DNA of 64,000 nt, taken from NCBI GenBank assembly GCA_964023205.1, contig OZ026845.1:11666001-11730000 (forward strand), in the 5' to 3' direction. Below, in pieces: positions 34,053 to 46,400 of this stretch. Made by a program: the position numbers and the translations under genes. The notes under the pieces are model-generated. The model ran no database searches. It was not told the origin of the DNA and saw only the letters and a program-made list of their open reading frames with translations. The DNA is from Lutraria lutraria (taxonomy: Eukaryota; Mollusca; Bivalvia; Venerida; Mactridae). Position 1 is the stretch's first letter. Each line of letters starts with the position of its first letter.

Positions 34053-34234
34053 TACAGTAGAACTTGGTGAACATTATAGTGAAGTCCCAGGGAACCAAAT
34101 TACATTATAGCCATATTTCATCACATCGGTATAAATGAAATAAAAAGGGCATATATTTAGGTAACTTACTTCACTGTATATTGTAATATGATTCTTCACT
34201 ATATCCAAGTTAACTATAGCCGTGTTTTACCGTA
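34053..34234. mobile_element. TA-flanked MITE (TACAGTGAAAC family)
   Basis: The ends TACAGTAGAACTTGGTGAAC and GCCGTGTTTTACCGTA are diverged inverted repeats of the 17936 family. The interior repeats 'cactatatccaagttaactatagcc'. Confidence 0.5.
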
Positions 34235-34549
34235 TTCTACATCATCAGCATGATTTGTTTATACATGCTAATACCATGGACATACTAATTATACGTGTAT
34301 ACAATTAATAATATAACTATCTGTGATACTTTACCTGCATACTTTATTAATTTATTGTTGAAAGAAATATTGTATATAATTATGTTTAATTGATTAAAGC
34401 AAATAAATATAATAATACTGTACCTTGTACAATGTATTAGTAATTGTGATTAATCTTTTCAACCATAGATTTTGTATTCTTGTGATCAAAATGATGATAT
34501 TTTATTCATGTACATGTATATAACACTGGATTATCCTGCATATCTATAG

Positions 34550-34738
34550 TACATTCAAAACTGTGAACAAACACTACCCTTGGGAGAGACAAATGTGGCC
34601 TTAATTGACAGGTGGCCTTTAATCATATATGGAGGTCATATGGTTCTTAATAATCAATGAGTTTTTAAAAGAATGGCCTTTATTCACAGGGGGAGGGGGC
34701 TTTATTCGGAGGTGGCCACTAACAGAGGTTTGACTGTA
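34550..34738. mobile_element. TA-flanked MITE (CAGTCAAACCTGTG family)
   Basis: It starts TACATTCAAAACTGTGAAC and ends GAGGTTTGACTGTA. It has 'cttgggagagacaaatgtggcctt' and 'ttattcggaggtggccactaac' inside. Confidence 0.6.
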
Positions 34739-35134
34739 TATATTGATGTACTCACTTGTATATAATTAATACATGAACTGGTTATAGAAATTATAAATCA
34801 GTAGTAGATAACATCTTGAATGATCACCAACTGTGCGGCAGCACTTCCTGTCGTGTAGCATGCCTGTTCTATAATAAATATTATCCTTTCCACCAGCTTT
34901 ACAAGATAATGTCAAATTACCTCAACCAAATTTTATATGAGACAATTAAGTCAATCAGATCTGTATCCAAGGTCATAAAGCTTGAGACTAGTCTCAAAGA
35001 TCAAACCTCATTATTTTTTTATAATGTATCAAGTTTATCATGGTAACACAATGATGACATTAATTGTATAGTCAGTGATAATATTTCAACAAGAATACTT
35101 TGAAATTGAGGACAATCACACGTTATTAAGCCTC

Positions 35135-35250
35135 GAGGCCAAGGTTCTGTAATAGGAAGTGGAAAATAATGTACCCGATTCGGGGCTTGAACCTGTGACC
35201 AGCTTGCCAGTCAGATAATTTACCAACAGAGCTAATCGGGCTGGTGAATA
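35135..35250 (-). mobile_element. tRNA-like SINE head
   Basis: The reverse complement (about 35244-35175) reads like a tRNA: CCCGAT and ATCGGG can pair as an acceptor stem, 'gattagctctgttggtaa' resembles a D-arm and 'caggttcaagccc' a B box. The anticodon region gives an 8-nt loop rather than 7, and similar heads are dispersed here, so I call it a SINE or tRNA pseudogene. Confidence 0.5.
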
Positions 35251-37171
35251 TCCCAGCCAAGTTATAAATACAATATACCACACCGGATCTCATGTGTTAT
35301 TGAGGAAGCATTTAGCTTATCCTCAAAATATACTCAGGTTTAACTAACCAGTCTATTTCAGATTAATAATGAAAATGTTTACCAAAATCTATCTTTCAAA
35401 ATATCCAAAACATCTGTTAAAGTCCCATAAGCTTATAAATGTATTGGTCTTAATAGTTTTTGTTTGTTCTATAACAGATGAATCCGGTGTGTTTTCCTCC
35501 CGTGCATACTTTATAGCAAGAAAAAATGTTTCCGAAACTAATATCGTATTTTTTTCAATATCATTGAAATAAATACTATTTATAGAACACTAAGTTTTCC
35601 CGCAGTCATGCTATGCACACGTAGTAAAGTGACGTCACGCGCTCTACATATTTCAAGTTTACAAAAGCAAAAATCTCAGTGAAATGAGTGTTTTTAGAAG
35701 AAAAATGGCTTGCTTCGTCGGTAATAATTATCTTGGGATAATATCAGCAATTGTTTGATTTTTGCATATATGTTTTATAGCAAAAAGCTTATGGGGCTTT
35801 AACTAAATATTGGAGTACATGAATTTTGGATTTATCAAACTTACTGTCTAATAATGTAAGGGGTATGTATATTTTCACAAATAAAACAACACATTTTATT
35901 AACACATTTACTTGACTTTTAGTCATTATTTCACCATATTAATACAATCCAATTATAAACAACAAATTCAAAACAAACAATTATGTGATACAAGTGATTC
36001 AAAATACAATGTCAACCCTAAAATATCATAAAATAAACTTTTCTTTAAAAGTGAACTAAGGCCATTAATAAAAGGTTCCTTGTTTCTACAAACCTAACCG
36101 AGTCTACTTAAATATGCTAAAACTGGACTTTTTTCAAATGTTTTCATTTTCATATGAGTTATATCTCAATATTAAGAGAAAAAAATATTTGAAACAGTTA
36201 ACTTAGAAAAAATATTCAGACAAACTAATCCTAAAGTTTTTGGGGGACGTTTATATACACCTTATATATATTTTATTCATCTTTTTGGCTTAAATATATT
36301 GTTAAATGTGTAAGCAATATTTCCTTGCAAAGCAAATTTAAATGCTTATCAGTTACTGTAAAAACTATAATCAGATCATTGATGCAACAGTTACTGTACA
36401 GATCAATAAGAACCATAAAACCCTCATGTTAATGTCATTCTATGAAAAAACTATACTGTTAGATAAAATTCTGTGGACCATTATACAAATAGAGCTCAAT
36501 ATAAATAATGTAAACCTATTGAAAGTTGACACTAGGATTCGATCACAGTCAAAGTGTGTACAGCAATGCCTTTTGTGATTAAAGATTAGTAGATTAATAT
36601 CATACATCAAAGATTTAAAAGGTGATCAGCAAAATTAAAATAAGATTACAATGCAGGGGTCAGTACATAACATAAAACACAAAATATCAATATTAATTTT
36701 TTTCAACCTGATTCAATTTTAATTCACACATTATTACTATTAATATTTTAATCTAGATTACATGAAACTCTTAACTTAATCAATTATCTACAATTTGAAT
36801 TATGAGCAACTTACTAAACCAATGAAACATTTTTATTGACTTTCGTGATACCAAAATTCATGACCTATTAAATCCAAAGGCAACATATTGATAGTTATCA
36901 GTGAAACTATTTAATAAAGATATGGCAACTGTAATCTATAAAAATACAAATAAATTATACAGGTAAAATTACATAGACCTGTTGACAAAGAATGTGAGTT
37001 TTGGCTGCTAATTATATATCAAGAAGCATCATTTCAATAAATCCACCTAGATGAATATTAATGATGCCACAAGGTTTTGTAGACTGTTACCTATGTAGTT
37101 TTATAAACACTCAAACCATTTAATGCTTTAAGTGGACACATGTAAAAGAGCAACTTTTCCAGAAAAGAAAT
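35251..37171 (-). other. Probable 3' UTR and downstream region of the KHDC4 gene
   Basis: AT-rich with no coding exon seen. Several TTTATT (AATAAA on the minus strand) hexamers are present, for example near 35895, but the cleavage site cannot be fixed. The last KHDC4 codon is at 37174-37172. Confidence 0.4.
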
Positions 37172-37479
37172 CTACCAGAATGTCCTTGGCCTTGCAGATG
37201 TGGGCGGAGGCGGCGGCGGAGGTTGCCGCAATAAAGTATTATCGTCTCTAGTGTATGAAGGAATAAATTGATGATTGAGTCCATGAACTTTATCACCTCC
37301 GTCTATGACTGGTGACCTTGACCCTTGGTTCTCAAACTGCGGTGGCGGAGGAGGGGGTGGAGGCTGCGGTTGTATTGAACTGATAGGACTATACGCGGGT
37401 GATGGAACAACACTATATTGATTAAATGTTTGTCCATTATTAGACTGTCCATACGCACTTGGTTGAGGTCCACTTAAAC
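37172..37479 (-). CDS. KHDC4: KHDC4 exon 23 (terminal)
   Basis: Acceptor CCTTTTCAG, phase 1, running to TAG at 37174-37172. It encodes [15 protein letters not shown].., two poly-Pro runs and the C-terminus TSARPRTFW, like the FW near the vertebrate end. Confidence 0.92.
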
Positions 37480-40400
37480 CTGAAAAGGAAATCAACAATG
37501 TTTCTCTATTTATCTGTTGTTAAACAGCCTATTTGATAGCTACAGTCATTTCAGGGACACCCCTAGAGAGAGGGCAGAGAAAATACAGGAGATTTGTATC
37601 CCTATCTTATTTTGAAATATTTTTCCTGGTCCTTTGCCGTGCCTGGTGTAAAGTGTCCATGAGAAATTCGGAGTAACAATCTTTTGTTCAGTAGTCCAGC
37701 ACATTACCACTAGACCACAGATCATCCCATAAGTGAAATCATTATTCCTGGGATCTGTCTCAAGGAAAGGGGCTGTAATACCCCCCCCCCCCCTGCATTC
37801 CTTTTATTTTTTCCTCTGAGTCCTGCATCTCTCCATGTTTTAAGGGGCGAGTCCCACGTCCCAAGTAGAATACAAAGGCATAATAATGAATATTTACAGC
37901 TAGTAAATCACCAAAATGCGCTCAAAACAATAAAAACTAGAACTATCACTAAAGGTGATGAATACCCCCAGATGCGGCCTTGACACAGTTATTGTTACAT
38001 TTTACAGAGGGAAATATAATGCATTTTCATTTTTTTAATACCTGCAAATTGTTGCTTAGATATATCCTGACCAGTTTCTAAATATACATTATATAAAAAA
38101 TAACAAAGGGCCATAACTCATTAAAATTTACTTGGACAAAACCTATTGTGGACATGCACAACTTGGCAAACTACTTATCACTTCTAAGAAGTTTCACTGA
38201 ATTCCTGCATGTAGTTGCTGAGAAATGGTACGGGCAAAATTTACCTAATTGTATAAAACAAAGGGCCATAACTCAGTGAAAATTAATCCAAACAAAACCT
38301 GGTTATTGCATGCACAACTTGGCTTACTTTTTATAACTTCTGTGAAGTTTCATTGAATTCCTATGAGAAGTTACTGAGATATTGTATATACACTGTATAA
38401 AAAACAACAAAGAGCCATAACTCAGTGAAAATTTAACCAACCAAGACAAGCTTAATGCATGCACAACTAGGCTAACTACTTATCACTTCTGAGAAGTTTT
38501 ATTGAATTCCTGGCAATAGTCAATGAGAAATAGTCAGGACAAAATGTGCCTATTGTATATACTGTAGAAAAAAAACAAAGGGCTATAACTCAGTGAAAAT
38601 CAATCCAAATGAAAAATGATTTAAGCATGCACAACTAGGCTAACTACTTATTACTTCTGCACAGTTTCGTTGAAATCCTGTGAGTAGTTGCTGAGAAATT
38701 GTCCGGACAAAATTTGCCTATTGTATATACTGTATAAAAACAACAAAGGGCTATAACTCAGTGAAAAGTAATCCGAACGAAAAATGCTTTAAGCATGCAC
38801 AACTAGGCTTACTACTGATCACTTCTGTGAAGTTTCATAGAGATTCTGTGAGTAGTTGCTGAGAAATTGTCCGGACAAAATTTGCCTATTGTATATACTG
38901 TATAAAAACAACAAAGGGGTATAACTCAGTGATAATTATTCCGAACGAAAATTGCTTTAAGCATGCACAACTAGGCTTACTACTTATCACTTCTGTGAAA
39001 TTTCATTGAGATCCTATGAGATATTGCTGAGAAATTGTCCGGACAAATTTTGCCTATTGTATATACTGAATAAAAACAACAAAGGGGTATAACTCAGTGA
39101 AAATTAATCCGAACGAAAAATGCTTTAAGCATGCACAACTAGGCTTACTACTGATCACTTCTGTGAAGTTTCATTGAAATCCTGTAAGTAGTTGCTGAGA
39201 AAATCTCCGGACAAATTGTGTCTACAGACGCACGGACCGACCGACCGACCGTCAAGCGTGAATCCAATATAGCCCCCATATATTTCATATCTGGGGGTAT
39301 AATAATCATTTGAGTACATTTAGTCCCAATGGCAAGGAAAATACACATCACATGTCATGCTTTATTGTCAAATTTATGAAAGTCAAAACAAAGGGAAGTA
39401 ATTATCTTTATATTAGTGAAATTAGAAAGTGTAATATGCAGCTCCAAAGCGAAATAATTATTTGTGTGTCTTCCGTATACCCATTAAATGTGATTATAAG
39501 GCCAATATTTGCGAAAATATTTTCACTTTTTACATTTGCCTTGCCCAAAATGTGAGTCCCGCGTCCCGTTTATTAGACAATAAATCCCCCAATTAATCAA
39601 CATGATAACACTTTTTATATGCAAACATTTTACTGGTAGCTAGTCAACTAAGAGGGCTGCATATAATTAATTAATAATTCATTTTCATATAACAACATGA
39701 GGAAGTAAAAGATTTACATACCTAGATATTGACTGACAGTCTGACTCTCAGCTATGTATTGTTGCTGAGGTTGTGGAGGCTGATGATGAATCTGTTGTTG
39801 TGGTTGTTGTTGTTGTAAAGGCAGCAGCTCTTGTTGTTGATATTCGACAGTTTGTGTCACGGACCCATTTTGAGCAGTTCCGTATTGACTGAATGTGTTA
39901 GTGAGAGGAGCGGTGTACAGCTGTGGTGTACTGGAATATTGATTAAATGAATATTTCTTCATTTCTTTAACTTGGCTTGCTATAGAAGACGGAACATCAG
40001 CATCATCATCTTCCTCATGAAAACCTGAAAATATTAAAGATGTTTGAAAAATACATAATTTCTTCACACATTGTACAATCAAATCAGTTAACAATCTCAA
40101 TTTGCTACAATTTGAAGAAGTAATACATTCAATGTTCTTTCATTATGCTAGAAGTAAAAGCCATGTTAAGTGTTACTTGACCAAAACAAATAGGAGAAGT
40201 TGATTGAAAAAAATACTACTGTTTTATTTCTTAACACATTTGAGATTATATGAGGAATAATTTGCCGTCATATACTAATAGTATTTGGAATGTAAACAAG
40301 AGGAACATGATAGTCTGTTCTCGATCACCTCTGTAAAGATCATTTCATTGCAACTTTTTTCTCAACGTTTAACTAGGTCAGAGCCTAACACTGACCAAGA

Positions 40401-43400
40401 GGTCAGAGCCTAACACTGACCAAGAAATGACCAAGACAGATATTCTGAGCAACTTTCATCAAGATTTGATGTACAATGTTTTTTCTTAAACTGTGACCCG
40501 TAGAGTGTTAATAATCCCAATTGTTGAAGCCAGACGCCGGACATTGATTAATACTAATAGCTTTACGAGCATTACATGCTCAGGTGAGCAAAAAACTTAA
40601 ACAGAATTTTGTTTCTTGCCTTATGACTTGTAAAGACTGTATAGTAATTGAAACAAAACATATTTGAAGCAATCAATTAGGAGCCAGAATTGATACATAT
40701 ATACATATACCTTTACTTTTCTTCCTTGGTTCTTGTCCATTTTGTGGTGATAAGCCAGGAGATGGTCTTTTAACACCCATACCTGGAAGTCAGGAAATAA
40801 TGAGAGAACCAGCCATGATTTCTGTACTGTATAATGTTAGGTTAACAATATTTCAAAGACAAGGAGCATTTACATATAGTGACTTATATACCTAGGCACA
40901 GTTTTGCCAAAATTGTTAGGCGGCTATTTGCTATGTGAAAAAAATGTCCAGAACAGTTGAAATTGAGAAAAAAATGAATTTATTTTCGAATACATGTAAT
41001 TTTGTCAATATTTTTACCACAATATATGTCAAACCTGCGAACAATGGTTACCCTTAGGAAAGACATTTAGTGGCCTTTATATACAGATAGCCTTTATTTG
41101 GAGGTTGTTATGTTCTAAATAATCAATGACAGACTATAAAGTATGGCCTTTTTTCGGAGGTGGCCCCAACACAAGTTCCACTGTACTATATAAACAAGAC
41201 AGTATTGATTGAACTTACCCGGCGTGGGCGGAGGAGGCATCAGCATTTTATCTTCACTTTGGGGTGGGCCTGGTGATAATGTCTGAACTGGTTGTGGTAC
41301 TTCTGTTTCTATCCTGAATTGGTGTCAAAACATAAATGAATAATCCACTAGAAATTGTTTCATGTGATGCAAACAAACCCTTTTTTTAAATATAAAAGAT
41401 GATTTTACTATTTGACAAAGAACTTACACTTATTTTAAGTAGGTATATTAATAACATTTTCTTTAACAATACAGTATTCATGACATTGAGAACAAACTAA
41501 GTCCTTATTATAGAAAACTTTTTTAAACTATTCTTAATGGAAGCATCTCAAGTCACCCCAATATGTTCTAGGTAATTTTATTGTTATAAAAATAATAATG
41601 AAGTAATTACACAGGTACCCTGGAATTCAGGAATTCATACTAACAGCGTTAGACTGCATATTTGATTTTTTCTATTTAATGTTTCATAAGAGACCTAGTT
41701 CCTTACCTCACAGTTTCTTGTATTTGTGTTAGTTGTGGAGGCTGTGGTTGTAATTGTTGTATCTGTTGTAACGGCTGTGGAGGCTGTACTGGTTGCTGCG
41801 GTAAATGATGCTGCTGCTGCTGAAATATATGCTGCGGTTGTTGTATGTGTTGCTGGGGAACACCAGAGAACTGAGGAGGGTGTGGCTGCGGAGAAACACC
41901 AGGGGGCGGGGCTTGTTGTACTATCTGACCTCCATACATCAAAGTTGTCGGCTGTGGTTGAAGTTCACCAGGCAGAGGAGGTGGTGGGACAACCTAGAAA
42001 ATGATCAACAAATGACATCAATGGATGAAAAGGGGATAAGAATGATTATGAAGGATATTTCAATGGTGCAAATATTAATCTGAAACTAGTAAATCAAGCA
42101 TTTGTCAAGTAATAATAATAAGAAACCAATTTGACCAACTTTTATGAAGCCATTAAAAACTGGTGTATGACTCCAGTTCAATACTGTAAAGATTTTATCT
42201 CTCCAGTTCAAGTAACTTTGTTTTTTGTGGCTAGAATAATAGCCATGTTTACTTGACTCAAAAGATTTGGCAAGTTAAGTTGAAAAACTTATTTTTCATA
42301 CATATCTTCTGTGAGAATACTAAGAACAATTTGTCCAAAAATATTTTTGGACTTTGGAATTAGCTGTTTCATTAATTAAGGTCAGTACTTAAACACCAAG
42401 GCAGGTGGGAATTAACGTAAACACAATTATCTTTTCCTCATATTATGTTTATATTGAATGTATAATCATTATTTTCCTATTAAATACCTGTTGTCCATAA
42501 ACTAATTGAGGTTGTCTTTGTTGTTGTTGTTGCTGCTGCTGCTGTGGCTGTTGATGTTGTTGAATGGGTTCAGGGGTCCCATTAGGAGGAGGGACTTGCT
42601 GAGACGGGGACGGTTGACCTGGTTGTACCATCAAGTTGGTCAAGTGTGGAGGTCCATGCTGTAATAATGTATCAACACATCACAATAAATCTATCATTTA
42701 TCATACCAAAACTAAGATTGGTAGCAGAATTTTAAATATGTAGAATTTATTTATAATGTAAGATATGATATTTAAATTAATACACAATAAAACCCCTGAA
42801 AACCAGATCACTTCCGGACATGGACAAAAATCCGTTTTTGGGAGAATTCCGGTTTTCAGAGAATTTTTAATAAACTCCAAAATAATGGGACTTGAAAAAT
42901 CATCTGATTTTCAGAGAATTCTCATTTTCTGTGAATCCTGTTTTCAGAATTTTTAATGTATATACAGAAATACAGAAGCTAAATAACTAGAGTAAATTTG
43001 CTCTATTAAAATAACTTACTCTTACAATTGAGTGTATTAAATCTATTGGCATATCAACTGATTACAAAAACACATCAGGTTTAAATCTTCAGATTAATGA
43101 CTGACCTCATAACCTAGAAGTCCTTCAGGGACTTTTTCATCTTGTTTTTCTTCTGTAAAGCGTCTCTTAGGTTCCTCCGATGGTCCAGTTTTATAAACAT
43201 ATCCTGACGATGATGAAGCTGATGGCGAATTACTGGATGATGACATCACAACAGGTGCTTGTGACTGTGGACTACTGATAATCATTTCAGGATTCTAAAA
43301 TCATAACAATGTCAAATAAAATCATAACAATATCAATTAAGGCTTATTGGCTTTTTCACATGAACTCTTATATATTCTAACAACCAGAAATGTGAAAAGT

Positions 43401-46400
43401 CAAAAAGGGGGCCGTAACTCTAGAGAAAATGTTTGGATTTTAATGAAAATTGAACTTGACATGTACTTTATTATTATACACAATCATGTAAAATATGAAA
43501 CCAATTCAGGAAGTTATCGGTCGGAAACCACAATTTGAACGGACAAACACCAAAATTTGAACGGACAGACAGAGAGGGGTAACTCTTTTATGCCCTTCCG
43601 CCATATCGAACAGCGGGAGCAAAAGAAATGTTCGTTTTTGGGGTTTTTACCTAATTTATTATGATCTTAAGTATATGCAAAATAACATACTAAATGATGT
43701 GTTGTTATATGCAACATTTGAGTTGTAACACTAATAAAAATACTTTCAAGTACAACTAGAACTATCACTAAAGGTGATGAATACCCCCAGATGCGGCCTT
43801 GACACAGTTATTGTTACATTTTACAGAGGGAAATATAATGCATTTTCATTTTTTTAATACCAGCAAATTGTTGCTTAGATATATCCTGACCAGTTTCTAA
43901 ATATACATTATATAAAAAAATAACAAAGGGCCATAACTCATTAAAATTTACTTGGACAAAACCTATTGTGGACATGCACAACTTGGCAAACTACTTATCA
44001 CTTCTAAGAAGTTTCACTGAATTCCTGCATGTAGTTGCTGAGAAATAGTAAGGACAAAATTTACCTAATTGTATAAAACAAAGGGCCATAACTCAGTGAA
44101 AATTAATCCAAACAAAACCTGGTTATTGCATGCACAACTTGGCTTGCTTTTTATAACTTCTGTGAAGTTTCAATGAATTCCTATGAGTAGTTACTGAGAT
44201 ATTGTATATACACTGTATAAAAACAACAAAGGGCCATAACTCAGTGAAAAAATTCAACCAACCAAGACAAGCTTAATGCATGCACAACTAAGCTAACTAC
44301 TCATCACTTCTGAGAAGTTTTATTGAATTCCTGGCAGTAGTCAATGAGAAATAGTCGGGACAAAATTTGCCTATTGTATATACTGTAGAAAAAAACAAAG
44401 GGCTATAACTCAGTGAAAATCAATCCAAATGAAAAATGATTTAAGTATGCACAACTAGGCTAACTACTTATTACTTCTGTGAAGTTTCGTTGAAATCCTG
44501 TGAATAGTTGCTGAGAAATTGTTCGGACAAAATCTGCTTAATGTATATACTGTATAAAAACAACAAAGGGCTATAACTCAGTGAAAATTAATCCGATCGA
44601 AAATTGCTTTAAGCTAGCACAACTAGGCTTACTACTGATCACTTCTGTGAAGTTTCATTGAGATCCTGTGAGTAGTTGCTGAGAAATTGTCCGGACAAAA
44701 TTTGCCTATTGTATATACTGTATAAAATCAACAAAGGGATATAACTCAGTGATAATTAATCCGAACAAAAATTGCTTTAAGCATGCACAACTAGGCTTAC
44801 TACTGATCACTTCTGTGAAGTTTCATTGAGATCCTGTGAGTAATTGCTGAGAAATTGTCCGGACAAAATTTGCCTATTGTATATACTGTATAAAAACAAC
44901 AAAGGGCTATAACTCAGTGAAAATTAATCCGAACAATAATTGCTTTAAGCATGCACAACTAGGCTTACTACTGATCACTTGTGTGAAGTTTCATTGAGAT
45001 CCTGTGAGTAATTGCTGAGAAATTGTCCGGACAAAATTTGCCTATTGTATATACTGTATAAAAACAACAAAGGGGTATAACTCAGTGAAAATTAATCCGA
45101 ACGAAAAATGCTTTAAGCTAGCACAACTAGGCTTACTACTGATCACAACTGTGAAGTTTTATTAAAATCCTGTAAGTAGTTGCTGAGAAATTCTCCGGAC
45201 AAATTGTGTCTACAGACGCACGGACCGACCGACCGACCGACCGGCCGACCGACCGTCAAGCGTGAATCCAATATAGCCCCCATATATTTCATATCTGGGG
45301 GTATAAAAATGTAATTTCGAAGCCTACACCAACATGTTGATAATGATCTTGGTTCTAATAAATAAAATGACATTTTCACACTATAATTATGATTGTACTT
45401 GTTACAATTTCCCAGATCATTATCCGAGTGTGTGTGTACGTTCGTTAAAGAAGTATAACAAATAAATTTGAAATCTAACACTGACCTGATTGGGCTGTTG
45501 TATGACAGTAAATGGAGTCGCAGAGTAAGTGGTGTTTGATGACGCCCAGGAAACTGGCTGTGGAACAGGTTGTTGGGTGATTGTAACAGGTTGAAGCGTG
45601 GGTGACGGCTGCATACTGGGGTTGGGGTTAACTAGCTGGGATACACTTGTCTGTATCAGGGGTGGTTGCAGGAACTGTTGAGAACTAGATATCACTGCTG
45701 GCTGCTGTGGTGGAGGAGGCTACAGAGATAAACATAAATGTATTTAACTAACAAGAAAGCTTTTTAAAAACTTAATTTACAATCTACCGGTATGCACAAC
45801 TAGCTGATTTTTTTTATGGCAAATGATATTATGTATTACAAGTACGCTTTTATGAAATTATGTGATATGGTAAATACATGTATGGGGTATAGCTCAATTG
45901 TCTAACACTTTGGGAATTAGGAGACACCTATTAAAAATACAAGGTGGAATAAATCACTTCATTAAACCCCTTATTCAAAGTATTTCAATAGATTAGCCAT
46001 TGTTTTATATCATTTCATGTATCCTGCCATATGATTTCCCACACTGACTAACTGTTATACTGACTGGGACGTATCAAATTAGCATACTGAGCTGGGTTTA
46101 CACATGAAGGCTGTAGGACAAGACTTGGTAGTACCAAATAAATAGTAGTGCTGCACTCCTCACAAAATTGTACATTTCTATTTCAACTGGGATTGAAGCG
46201 AATGAATTGGATGCACAAACAAAAATAGTAACAAGGAATTATCTAAAAACACAACTTGCAATAAGCAAAAAGTGAAATATCAATATTACTAATATTAATA
46301 AGGAAGAACTTCACAAGAACAGTGAAAGAATCTCATGGAAAATCTTCACAAACACAACTAATGATGAACTATAAAATAAAGAAGATTTTACTTACCAACA

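Noticed and set aside
35175..35244. Possible functional tRNA gene on the minus strand
   Set aside because: An acceptor stem can be drawn, but the anticodon loop is 8 nt and the D-arm is irregular; dispersed look-alikes at 17340 and 22912 indicate a SINE head.
37935..39302. Minus-strand frames in the pearl elements (for example 39148-39351 and 45143-45481)
   Set aside because: The frames repeat because the elements are near-identical; they start in the tandem core and have no domain.
41726..42083. Two overlapping plus-strand frames of 92 codons
   Set aside because: They are antisense shadows of the Gln/Pro-rich KHDC4 exon 19; one reads as Val/Ala-rich low-complexity text caused by the CAG/CAA repeats.
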